Positions 1 to 8,906 of a DNA stretch of 64,000 nucleotides are shown here, in pieces. The stretch comes from Chryseolinea sp. (GTDB lineage Bacteria > Bacteroidota > Bacteroidia > Cytophagales > Cyclobacteriaceae), in assembly GCA_025923195.1 (NCBI GenBank), contig JAICGJ010000003.1:1-64000 (forward strand). The letters are read 5' to 3'. The notes beneath the pieces are model-generated. The model saw only the letters and a list, made by a program, of their open reading frames with translations. It was not told the origin of the DNA and did no database searches. The translations under genes and the position numbers were made by a program. Each line of letters begins with the position of its first letter. The stretch's first letter is position 1.

Positions 1-18
1 CTGACTAAAAAAACATTT

Positions 19-2394
19 ATGATAAAAAATTATCTTGTAATAGCCTGGCGTAACTTTATAAAGCATCGCACTTTCAGCCTGATCAATATTATTGGGTTTT
101 CGCTGGCGATGTCCTCATGCTTCCTCATTTTCTTTCACATTCGGAGCGAACTTAGTTATGAAAAAAATTTTCCGAAGCATGAAAAGATTTACCGCGTACA
201 TCCACCGGAATGGGCCAAAAGTTCACCTCCGCTAGCGGGAGCTATGCTCGATTTCTTCCCAGAAGTAAAATCTGCCGCACGGTTTTACCAGTGGGGAAAC
301 CGCGTCTTCAGCCATGGCGACTTTCACACGGAATTAAAAAGTGGATTCTGTGCAGACTCATCGGCTATTGAAATGTTCGACCTTGAATTTGTCTTTGGAA
401 GTCCCGAAAAGTCTCTGCGCGCCTATAACACCATTGTACTTACTGAATCAGCTGCGAGGACTTTTTTTGGTGACGAGGATCCAACGGGCAGGATGCTTCG
501 AGTGGCGGCCAATACAGAATATGCAATCACAGGTGTGATCAGGGACTTACCCGAAAATACGCACTTCAAATTCGATTATTTGATCCCCTTCACTACTTTC
601 TATAAAGACATACCTGAAAACTGGACCTCCTCGAAAGGATGGATGGCACCCTATACCTATGTACTCATTGAGGAGAATGAATTTCCCAATGTGCTATCAA
701 AAGTGGAGGGGTTTCTATTGAAATTCTATGAAGGTCGGGGGACGCCGGAAGAAATTAAAGCAAATGCAAAACTTGAATTTCAACCACTAACTGATATTCA
801 CCTTCATTCACACCTGGAACAAGAGATGAGTGCCAACAGCAACGCAGGCTATGTCTATATTTTTGGTGCCGTTGCTGTCTTCATCATTTTCATCGCCTCA
901 GTAAATTTTATAAATCTTAATATTTCACTTGCGTTCAGACGAATGAAGGAAACGGGTATGCGAAAAGCGATGGGGGCATTTCGATCGCAGATCATCCGTC
1001 AATATCTCACAGAGACTATGCTCACTAGTTTTATTTCCTTTATCATCGCCCTGGCGCTTTTCTTTGCAGTGCTGCCAAATTACAACTCCCTGGCCGGACG
1101 CGCAGTGCAGCCAGCAGAAATATTTAAACTTCAGAATATTGGAATAATGTTAGCCCTCATCCTCGGTGTAAGCCTCATTTCCGGCCTCTATCCTGCAATT
1201 TTTATTTCAAGCTTCAGGCCCATTGAGTCATTGAAAGGCCAAAAAGATCCCCGGTCGTTTACGTCGTACATTCGAAAAGGGCTCGTCGTTTTTCAATTCG
1301 CTGCGTCCGTATTCATGATAGCCTGCACGATCATTATTTTTCGACAAATGAAGTATTTTGAATCGACAGATCTCGGCTTCAATAAAGATCAGATCGTTGC
1401 GGTGAAATTATATGGAGGGCTGGCTGAAAAGTTTGCAAATGACCAGCAAGTAATCAAGACCGCTTTGAAAAGCAATACGTCGATCATTAACGTCGGGTCA
1501 TCATCGGTATTACCTGGTGACATGATAAGCGTTGAAAGCGTTGTGCCCGAGGGTGCAGATCCCAATGCGGAATTTCCGTCATTCCGGGTTATCAGGGCGG
1601 ATTACGATCTTGCATCAGCACTTGAGTTGAAAATGCTTGAAGGGAGAAATTTTTCACCTCAATACAATGACTCAGCTTCGTTCCTGATCAATGAGACTGC
1701 GGCAAAGGCACTTAATCTGACCCACCCCGTCGGGAGCAGAATTACTAACCAAACCTTCGGGCTAACAGGAACCGTCATTGGCTTAATAACAGATTTTCAT
1801 TTTACATCCCTTCACAATCCCATAGAGCCACTCTTGATCGAGTACAAGCCGTCGTGGACGTCCTATCTGTACATTAAAACAAAGTCTGAAGACGTACAAT
1901 CCACCTTACAGTTTATTGAGCAAACCCTCAAACGAATTGAGCCATCGAACTTGTTCACACATACCTTTATTGACGAACGATGGGATCTTCAGTATCGTGA
2001 AGAAAATAAAATGAGTGCCCTTTTCAATGCGTTTTCCATCTTCATGATCGGAATTTCGTGCATCGGCCTATTTGGCCTTTCCGCTATTGCTATCGAAGCA
2101 CGCAAAAAAGAAATAGGTATCCGGAAAGTAGTTGGCGCCAGTTCGCAAACCATCGTACGCATCATTTCAAATGAATTTCTTGTGATGGTGTTATTGGGAT
2201 CCGCGATTGCATTGCCGGCCGCCTGGTATGCGATGGATCAATGGCTCCAAAAATTCGTATTCAAGATCGCTATAACAGGTGACACGTTTTTACTTACACT
2301 AATAGTGGCCATCTCGGTCGCATTCTGCGCTGTGCTCTCCAACGCCCTGAAGGCAGCGCGAAGCAATCCCGTCAACTCATTGCGGAATGAATAA
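19..2394 (+). CDS. FtsX/MacB-type ABC transporter permease
   Basis: Inner-membrane permease of the double MacB-PCD/FtsX type common in Bacteroidota (about 790 residues, the usual length). The N-terminus NYLVIAWRNFIKHRTFSLIN leads into a first membrane helix, followed by a periplasmic domain. A first FtsX core starts near residue 275 and carries RRMKETGMRKAMGA. A second periplasmic domain follows, and a C-terminal FtsX core carries EARKKEIGIRKVVGASSQ. Such permeases couple to a separate MacB/LolD-like ATPase to move lipoproteins or small molecules or to transmit mechanical signals; no ATPase lies in this window, so the partner may be just upstream of the window edge or elsewhere. The substrate cannot be read from the sequence. 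Start is the ATG at 19. The gene converges on the haem protein downstream with a 31 bp gap. Confidence 0.93.
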   Translation: MIKNYLVIAWRNFIKHRTFSLINIIGFSLAMSSCFLIFFHIRSELSYEKNFPKHEKIYRVHPPEWAKSSPPLAGAMLDFFPEVKSAARFYQWGNRVFSHGDFHTELKSGFCADSSAIEMFDLEFVFGSPEKSLRAYNTIVLTESAARTFFGDEDPTGRMLRVAANTEYAITGVIRDLPENTHFKFDYLIPFTTFYKDIPENWTSSKGWMAPYTYVLIEENEFPNVLSKVEGFLLKFYEGRGTPEEIKANAKLEFQPLTDIHLHSHLEQEMSANSNAGYVYIFGAVAVFIIFIASVNFINLNISLAFRRMKETGMRKAMGAFRSQIIRQYLTETMLTSFISFIIALALFFAVLPNYNSLAGRAVQPAEIFKLQNIGIMLALILGVSLISGLYPAIFISSFRPIESLKGQKDPRSFTSYIRKGLVVFQFAASVFMIACTIIIFRQMKYFESTDLGFNKDQIVAVKLYGGLAEKFANDQQVIKTALKSNTSIINVGSSSVLPGDMISVESVVPEGADPNAEFPSFRVIRADYDLASALELKMLEGRNFSPQYNDSASFLINETAAKALNLTHPVGSRITNQTFGLTGTVIGLITDFHFTSLHNPIEPLLIEYKPSWTSYLYIKTKSEDVQSTLQFIEQTLKRIEPSNLFTHTFIDERWDLQYREENKMSALFNAFSIFMIGISCIGLFGLSAIAIEARKKEIGIRKVVGASSQTIVRIISNEFLVMVLLGSAIALPAAWYAMDQWLQKFVFKIAITGDTFLLTLIVAISVAFCAVLSNALKAARSNPVNSLRNE

Positions 2395-2425
2395 AGTATA
2401 GTTTTATGTTTCAGGAGCTGATAAG

Positions 2426-5338
2426 TCATTTGACGTTATTCAAGAATCCAACGACATCTGCCAAATCCTGATCGCTCAACCCGAGTGATGAGGCGTCAGG
2501 CATTAAACTCTTTTCTGATTTGTGCCTGGATGACACTTCGCTAACGGGTATAATGCGCCTAACACCGTTGAGATCTTTGATCACAATTGTTTCTTTTCCG
2601 TCGGCAACTAAGAATCCAAATTGAGACTGACCATCCTTTGTATTGATTGTCCAGCCTTCGTACCCAAAAACTATGCCGGCAGACGGATTCACAATGGCAT
2701 CCATCAATGCTTGTTTGTCAAATTTATCTTTGATCAATGTAAGTTCAGGACCTATTTCCTTTCCCATGGATTTAACCTTATGACAAGCGCCGCACTTATT
2801 CTCAAAGATTACTACTCCTTTTTTTTCATCTGGCTTCAATGAGGCGATCGATGGTATAGCATAATTATGTTTATCATCTGACGCAAAGTATTGAGACGCC
2901 TGTACTCTGACGGTTCGATCAGGGCTGTTCAATATGCGCTCGGTCACGACCGGATACAGTGCTTTGGGAAACTTACCTTCAGAAACCATGGACAGGATCA
3001 TTTTGCTCCCGACAATATCCGAAGCCATTTCGCGGGCACTTCGCCTTTTTTCATCCATCGGTATAACCTCATCCAGCACATTGCTCATTTTGACTTTCAT
3101 TTCAGCAACCTTTCTTTCGTGGGCGGGGTCGAATCCACCCTTGCTCCAGTCTGCAAGCTTAAACCAGTCATTGCTTTGCCGGAAAGAAAGCCAATAGGAC
3201 GACTGCTCCATCACATCCTTAAGCGTGTTTTTAGTCAATTCAGCCATCGCCGAAACGGCCCTCCTGTCGTTGATAAATGCGAGCGCCGTAATCGCGCGTT
3301 CTCGTTCTCTCGCGCTAAGTTTGGGGGACTGCGCGCGAAGTTTAAGATGATCGATATAGCTCGGCGGATGCAGCCTCCAAACGACCGCCTCCATTCTCTC
3401 GTCCCATGACTCCGGCTTCTGATCTGCCGCATCGAACAAGACTGCAGCGGCTTTCAAAAAGTCGTCTTCTTGACCAGTTACTGCATTACCCAACGCTTCC
3501 AGAAACCAACGGTCTTTCGAGTCAAAGTCTTTTAGGAGAGCCAAAAGGATAGGCTTCGTAACGGAATAGGGATATTCGGACAGGGCAATTAATACTTCCC
3601 TTTTTAAAAACTCAGAAGGATCGTCCGCCAAACCAGTAGCATAGGGAATGATATCTCCCGAAGAGTGACGCAAAGCCCTGAACGCAACGGTACGGATATC
3701 TTCATCTTTGTGCTTCAGAAGTTTTTCTACCTCAGTCTTTCCAGAATCCCCTAAGCCCACGAGAACCCAAACAGCGCGAGCCCGATGATAGGAATTCTCA
3801 GAGTCAAGCAATTTACTAACCTCTGGTATTGCATCTGTTCCCTTCGCCTTCAACTTCTCACCGGCTTCAAATCGAACGTTTATGGCGGGATTTAGCAGTG
3901 CTTCGATACACCCACGAACGGTCGACATGTCAAGAACCGGACGATGGAGATCACTACCCTTAGGAGTTATCCGATAGATTCTGCCATAACCTGTCGAATC
4001 ATCCATTTGATGACCACCAACTACCGGATCATACCAGTCGGCAACATATATCGCTCCTTCAGTGCCTACAGCCACGTCACTTGGACGAAACCACTTATCC
4101 GCCTGGCTGTTTTCAAGAGAATCATTCCAAACATAATCTTCATTGTCGTCGCTGAGGGACGTGATGAAATTCGTTCTCTTACCTAAATCGTAACCCGAAA
4201 GATGGCGCTTGGGGTGATACGAAAAAATAACGTTTCTACCGGCATCCGCACTCAGCAATGTTCCCCGGAACTGTTCACCAAAGGCGTCGCCCTCGTACAC
4301 AACGATGCCGGTAGGCGCGCCTGCGCCCGTACGGTCTCCTGCGGGGATAACGCCCGGATCATCCTGATGCCAATGAGCAGTGAATACATCCTGGCCCGGC
4401 CGCTGATCAGCCTGCCAATACCGCGTGCCATCTGCACTAAAATATCCAGCATTTCCTCCTTCCATCAACCAGGTAGTACGACAGGTTACAACCTGGTCGT
4501 CATTATCATTTTGCCAAAGGTCTCCCCTTGAATCAACGGCGAGCTCATATGCATTTCTAAAATTGTGACCCAACACTTTCATATTTTTTCCGTCAGGGTT
4601 TATGCGTAATGCCAGGCCCCCAACCCAAACCTTCCCGTCGTCGCTTTTCATATTGCCGCTGTTCTGTGTATTGTAAGGAGACCCACCGGTATACATACTT
4701 CCTGATCGCAATGTCCAACCACTTTTATCGGTCACAACATGAGGGCCAGCATTGCCGGTCGGGAAATAAAAATTTCCATCCGGTCCACCTACAATGGCAT
4801 GCAATGAATGGTCATGGTCCAGCCCGCCAAATCCTGTCAGGAAAATTTCCTTTTTGTCCGGGTGATCATCAGCGTCTTCATCTGTGTAGACAATAAGATT
4901 GGGGGAACAGGACACAAAAACTCTATTACCAATCACTGCTATTCCAAGTGGTGAAATGAGGTCCTTGTCCTGAACAAAAACTTTGGAATCGTCGGCCCGT
5001 CCGTCTCCATCCCGGTCCTCGAGTATAACTACCCGATCGCCTTGCTGATGATGAAGTGCTTTGGTGGAGTCGTTATTATAGTTGCGATAATTTACAGCCT
5101 CAGTAACCCATAACCTGCCTTTACTATCGATATCAATATTGGTGGGGTTAAAAAACATAGGAGATTCTGCCCACAATTTCGCTTCAAGATCATCAGGCAA
5201 ATACAGCTGCGGCTTATTCATCGTACCTTCTTTCTGCTGGCAAGACAGTATGGCCATTGCTGACAATACAAAAACGAGCAAGCGGTGCGAGGCCGATTTC
5301 AAAGTGTTGCAAGTCAATCTGCCAAAAGTAGAATTCAT
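2426..5338 (-). CDS. PVC-type haem-binding lipoprotein: propeller, HEAT repeats and cytochrome c
   Basis: A 970-residue exported protein of the PVC-type haem-binding CxxCH family (often annotated as membrane-bound dehydrogenase). The N-terminus contains a hydrophobic stretch ending in AILSC, a good lipobox, so it is probably a lipoprotein. Residues about 40-480 form a glucose/sorbosone-dehydrogenase-like beta-propeller (FNPTNIDIDSKGRLWVTEAV; RTTWLMEGGNAGYF). Residues about 500-680 look like HEAT repeats (HRARAVWVLVGLGD; DEDIRTVAFRALRH). The C-terminal about 125 residues are a cytochrome c domain with CGACH as haem site and SLMPDASS offering the likely Met ligand. Family members are thought to oxidise sugars or related alcohols in the periplasm and pass electrons to the haem; the substrate here is unknown. 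No partner gene is adjacent. Confidence 0.88.
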   Translation of the reverse strand: MNSTFGRLTCNTLKSASHRLLVFVLSAMAILSCQQKEGTMNKPQLYLPDDLEAKLWAESPMFFNPTNIDIDSKGRLWVTEAVNYRNYNNDSTKALHHQQGDRVVILEDRDGDGRADDSKVFVQDKDLISPLGIAVIGNRVFVSCSPNLIVYTDEDADDHPDKKEIFLTGFGGLDHDHSLHAIVGGPDGNFYFPTGNAGPHVVTDKSGWTLRSGSMYTGGSPYNTQNSGNMKSDDGKVWVGGLALRINPDGKNMKVLGHNFRNAYELAVDSRGDLWQNDNDDQVVTCRTTWLMEGGNAGYFSADGTRYWQADQRPGQDVFTAHWHQDDPGVIPAGDRTGAGAPTGIVVYEGDAFGEQFRGTLLSADAGRNVIFSYHPKRHLSGYDLGKRTNFITSLSDDNEDYVWNDSLENSQADKWFRPSDVAVGTEGAIYVADWYDPVVGGHQMDDSTGYGRIYRITPKGSDLHRPVLDMSTVRGCIEALLNPAINVRFEAGEKLKAKGTDAIPEVSKLLDSENSYHRARAVWVLVGLGDSGKTEVEKLLKHKDEDIRTVAFRALRHSSGDIIPYATGLADDPSEFLKREVLIALSEYPYSVTKPILLALLKDFDSKDRWFLEALGNAVTGQEDDFLKAAAVLFDAADQKPESWDERMEAVVWRLHPPSYIDHLKLRAQSPKLSARERERAITALAFINDRRAVSAMAELTKNTLKDVMEQSSYWLSFRQSNDWFKLADWSKGGFDPAHERKVAEMKVKMSNVLDEVIPMDEKRRSAREMASDIVGSKMILSMVSEGKFPKALYPVVTERILNSPDRTVRVQASQYFASDDKHNYAIPSIASLKPDEKKGVVIFENKCGACHKVKSMGKEIGPELTLIKDKFDKQALMDAIVNPSAGIVFGYEGWTINTKDGQSQFGFLVADGKETIVIKDLNGVRRIIPVSEVSSRHKSEKSLMPDASSLGLSDQDLADVVGFLNNVK

Positions 5339-5886
5339 AATAAAGGACTCCTCTAACTTTCTTAATCGTTCTGTTGAAACTAAGAACTTTACGGGGACCG
5401 TCCAAACCTTGCGTCATGATATGGGTTCGATACATAATCTTGTCAAAACAGCACACTGAAAAATACGGACTGAGTGTTCAATTCAAAAAAACAAATAACC
5501 CTGAACTGTGGGATTATGAGAAAACAGTACAAACGTAAATGATCCCAAACTTCAAATTCCAATGTAATATGCAAGCCTTAGCCAAAACGATACGGGAGCG
5601 GATTACATAGGGATTAGATCCGTGGCAAAGTGCGGATAATTGTGCCTGCGGGACGCTCTGGATCGACATTCCTTCTTTCTAAACTCGATCTCAGAATCTT
5701 ACATGACCCAAAAAGGTGATTGATCAACCTATTTATAACCCCTTCCTTTGTACAAGAAATCAACTTGTGATCTGAATGCAATTGCGGCAGTCTAACGTGT
5801 TCGAAATGAAACTGAATCGCCATATGATTTTTTTACTGCTGTATCTGCTCATCCTCTTAACAACCTTTATTTTAAGTTCGTAAGCT
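5339..5886. other. Intergenic region, nothing recognised
   Basis: About 550 bp between the divergent haem lipoprotein and the GH5-like gene. The ORF-track entries here (5214..5456, 5614..5823, 5760..6077, all minus) have no recognisable domain, cross the flanking genes or lack a plausible start. It presumably holds both promoters, but I could not find a clean TTTG / TAnnTTTG pair or a terminator hairpin. Confidence 0.5.
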
Positions 5887-7035
5887 ATGGTCCAGACTAT
5901 CATTTTGAATTTCAGTCGCCGGGTCATTTCAAGTTTGTTCCTCATCAACATCTTGTTCATACAGTCCTGCGATTCGGATGAGGATCCTATTGCCACTGTG
6001 GATTCTACCTTTAAGGTTGTGGGAACAAAACTGACAGATCCCTGTGGGGAAACGGTTATACTCAAGGGAGTTAACAAGATGAGCGTATTTGATGAAAATG
6101 ACTTATATGGGGAAAATTATTTTCCGGAGATCGCTAAAACCAATTCGAATTGCGTTCGAATTGTTTGGCAGGCGCAGTACAGTAATGGTTCTCCTTCGTT
6201 ACTCAATCAACTCGATTCTCTGATAAAAAACTGCATAGAAAATGAAATGATTCCTATGGTTGAAATGCACGACGCAACATGCAGCTGGAATGAATTGAAT
6301 GACGTTGTCAATTACTGGATTCAGCCGGGTGTTGTTCGAACTGTACAACGGTATGAACATGCGCTTCTTGTGAACATTGCAAATGAGGCAGGAGACGACG
6401 GCGTAACGGAACAACAATTTTTATCTGGCTATCAATCCGCCATAACGAAATTGCGTAACGCGGGAATTCGCACACCTCTCATTATCGATGCGAAAGGATG
6501 TGGAAAAGATCTTGATGTATTGGTACCAACAGCGGCTGCATTAATTGCTCATGATCCGGATCATAACGTTATGTTCTCAGTGCATCCATATTGGTCGAAA
6601 GTTGCCATACAAACGGTACAGCCGACTTTTATAAAAGATCAGATAGAGAAAGCTAAAGACAACAGCATTCCACTTTTGCTCGGTGAATTATGCGGGTATG
6701 GGGGTTGGCCCGGCCTAGACGAACCAGACGTTGCATCGTGCGAAGAGAAAGGATCAATCGATTATCAAACCCTATTGTCGGAAGCTGCTGCAAATGATAT
6801 CGGTTACCTCGTATGGGAATGGGGCCCGGGGAATGGATTTTATGAATACAATCCCCCAGTGCTATGCCCTGGCATGGATATGACGACCAATGGCACGTAT
6901 CAATCCATAGTTGACATCGTACCGGGATCAAAACCGAGAGGTTGGATTAGAGATGTTGTGCTTGATAGTCCTTACAGTGTTAAAAAAACAGCTACTAAGT
7001 CCTCATACATATTGAATGGTTTCAAGTGTCAGTGA
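5887..7035 (+). CDS. GH5-like secreted glycoside hydrolase (cellulase/mannanase fold)
   Basis: A 382-residue (beta/alpha)8 glycosidase resembling family GH5. A hydrophobic N-terminus ends in FIQSC (Cys28) followed by an acidic run, suggesting a surface or periplasmic lipoprotein. The fold begins with the family-like phrase DPCGETVILKGVNKMS. The likely acid/base is Glu167 in NIANEAGD and the likely nucleophile Glu267 in LLLGELCGYG, with VHPYW near 233 as the usual conserved His/Tyr strand; both carboxylates are in the expected order and spacing. It probably cleaves a beta-1,4-linked polysaccharide, but endoglucanase and mannanase cannot be told apart by eye. No carbohydrate-binding module is visible. 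It stands 123 bp ahead of the barrel gene, and it is not clear that they are co-transcribed. Confidence 0.82.
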   Translation: MVQTIILNFSRRVISSLFLINILFIQSCDSDEDPIATVDSTFKVVGTKLTDPCGETVILKGVNKMSVFDENDLYGENYFPEIAKTNSNCVRIVWQAQYSNGSPSLLNQLDSLIKNCIENEMIPMVEMHDATCSWNELNDVVNYWIQPGVVRTVQRYEHALLVNIANEAGDDGVTEQQFLSGYQSAITKLRNAGIRTPLIIDAKGCGKDLDVLVPTAAALIAHDPDHNVMFSVHPYWSKVAIQTVQPTFIKDQIEKAKDNSIPLLLGELCGYGGWPGLDEPDVASCEEKGSIDYQTLLSEAAANDIGYLVWEWGPGNGFYEYNPPVLCPGMDMTTNGTYQSIVDIVPGSKPRGWIRDVVLDSPYSVKKTATKSSYILNGFKCQ

Positions 7036-7158
7036 TGAGTGCTTCATTAGTAAGGTTTGAATATGTCTAGACTGAATCCTGACCTAAAAGAGTGATTGAA
7101 TTCAAGTTTCGTCCTGCATTTCTTTGCTGAGTATCCTTTATATCAGACTTCTTCATAC

Positions 7159-8901
7159 ATGGCTTTCCCGATCGATACAAAAGTAAAACTTCCAAGAAGA
7201 TTTTGGATTCCACTTTGGGCCATCCTGGTCTCGTTTAGTCATATCGCGCGTGCGCAAGACTTGGAACAAATCGCAAACCAGAAACCAGTTGAGGTACATG
7301 GAGGCATTGATGCCCGAGCAATATTTTATGATGCCAATGGTATTGCACCTCGATACCTACCTTTCAATTATTATTTGACAGGTTCTCCCGTTCTATCGCT
7401 TTATGGAATCGAAATTCCAGTGTATTTCAGTTTCAGCCGACAACAAAATTCATTTACACAGCCCTTCAATCAGTTTGGATTAAGTCCGCAGTACAAATGG
7501 ATAACACTTCACGCGGGTTATCGAAACTTGCAATATTCTCCCTTTACGCTTGCTGGACATACTTTTCTTGGTGGCGGTGTCGATTTACGCCCGGGAAAAT
7601 GGCGCGTGGGCGGTATGTACGGTCGCTTTAATAAAGCCACCGTCTTAGATACACTACAGGGTATCTATATTGAAAATTTTTCTTTCAAACGCACAGGTTA
7701 TGCGTTCAAGATCGGTTACGGTACGTCTGAACGATATATCGATTTTGTTGCTTTGCATGCAAAAGATCATGCAGGTTCTTCTCCCATAATCGAAAAGCAC
7801 TGGCTTGATTCTATGAAGATTACTCCAGCCGAAAATTTGGTGAGTGGATATCAAATGCGCTACACTTTTTTTGATGGAAAAATCAGTCTTGAAAGTGATG
7901 GCGCGTTTAGTGTATACACCGCAGATGCACGCTTAGACCCCATTGCAGACAGTGCTTCGGTAGAAAGTTTAGAGGCGTTCGAGAACTTCATTACAACAAA
8001 TTACAGTACTGAAGTATATGCTGCATTCCAGGCGAGTGCAACCTATAGATTAAAGTTGATGAGCTTTAAATTGCAATACCGATATGTAGAACCAGGATAT
8101 CAATCGATGGGCGCATACTTCCTGAACAACGATTTAGAAAACTGGACAATTAATCCGTCGCTAATTTTGCGCAAGGGCAGCCTGCGGTTTACGGGAAGCT
8201 TGGGCTTTCAACGCGATAACTTGCAAGACTTAAAACGGGCAACGTCTCACCGTGTTATTGGAGCGGCCAACCTCGCGGCAGAGTTGACTGATAAACTAGG
8301 ACTTGATCTTTCATATACGAATTTCAGCAACACGCAACGGGCCCGGATAGTGCGCTTCGCTGATTCGTTGCGTGTGGCTCAATCAACGCAAAATTTTTCC
8401 TTTTCACCACGCTATATCAAGACTACGGCCCTTAGAAGTTACTCCATTTTACTTTCTTTCAATTTCAATAGATTTCAAGAGCTCAATACGCAGCGGACGC
8501 TCGAAGGCACTGGAAATGACATCTTAACACAAACATATTTCGCTACGTACCAGGTTGGATTTTTGGCGTCCCGTTCTTCGCTGTTTGTTACAATTAACTA
8601 TGCGCGTCTGGGTAATGATAGTATCAAGGATCAGAATTCGGGCCTTTCGATTGGTGGTACAAAATCATTTGCTTCCAATAGAATTATTGTTACCGGTTCC
8701 AGTGGATACATCTTCAGTAATCGCAATGGCGGGCGAGGACATATTTTAAATGAATCATTACAAGCCAGGTTTATCGTACATCCCAAACATAGCTTTCAAA
8801 GCATGATCGTCTTCCTCGGAAACTATCCGGATAATGAGTCTGAGCTTCAAAGAAAATTTACCGAGATACGAGCTGAGCTGGGATATAACTTTAATTTTTA
8901 A
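7159..8901 (+). CDS. Predicted outer-membrane beta-barrel protein, first gene of surface cluster
   Basis: I do not recognise a named family. The ORF track starts at a TTG (7096), but the ATG at 7159 (MAFPIDTKVKLPRRFW) gives a much better signal peptide ending near SHIARAQ, so I place the start there (580 residues). The mature protein is rich in alternating aromatic/polar strands (YFSFSRQQNSF, WITLHAGYRNLQYSPF, FTGSLGFQRDNL) and ends in AELGYNFNF. A terminal Phe after a strand is the classic C-terminal signature of BAM-inserted barrels. It is therefore most likely a barrel of some 20 or more strands, perhaps a porin or the anchor of the assembly encoded next. The downstream giant gene starts only 5 bp after its stop, strong evidence for co-transcription and a joint role. 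Confidence 0.75.
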   Translation: MAFPIDTKVKLPRRFWIPLWAILVSFSHIARAQDLEQIANQKPVEVHGGIDARAIFYDANGIAPRYLPFNYYLTGSPVLSLYGIEIPVYFSFSRQQNSFTQPFNQFGLSPQYKWITLHAGYRNLQYSPFTLAGHTFLGGGVDLRPGKWRVGGMYGRFNKATVLDTLQGIYIENFSFKRTGYAFKIGYGTSERYIDFVALHAKDHAGSSPIIEKHWLDSMKITPAENLVSGYQMRYTFFDGKISLESDGAFSVYTADARLDPIADSASVESLEAFENFITTNYSTEVYAAFQASATYRLKLMSFKLQYRYVEPGYQSMGAYFLNNDLENWTINPSLILRKGSLRFTGSLGFQRDNLQDLKRATSHRVIGAANLAAELTDKLGLDLSYTNFSNTQRARIVRFADSLRVAQSTQNFSFSPRYIKTTALRSYSILLSFNFNRFQELNTQRTLEGTGNDILTQTYFATYQVGFLASRSSLFVTINYARLGNDSIKDQNSGLSIGGTKSFASNRIIVTGSSGYIFSNRNGGRGHILNESLQARFIVHPKHSFQSMIVFLGNYPDNESELQRKFTEIRAELGYNFNF

Positions 8902-8906
8902 GACAC

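Noticed and set aside
2891-3409. 172-residue plus-strand ORF opposite the haem lipoprotein
   Set aside because: Antisense shadow of the HEAT-repeat region; the minus frame has clear domain content.
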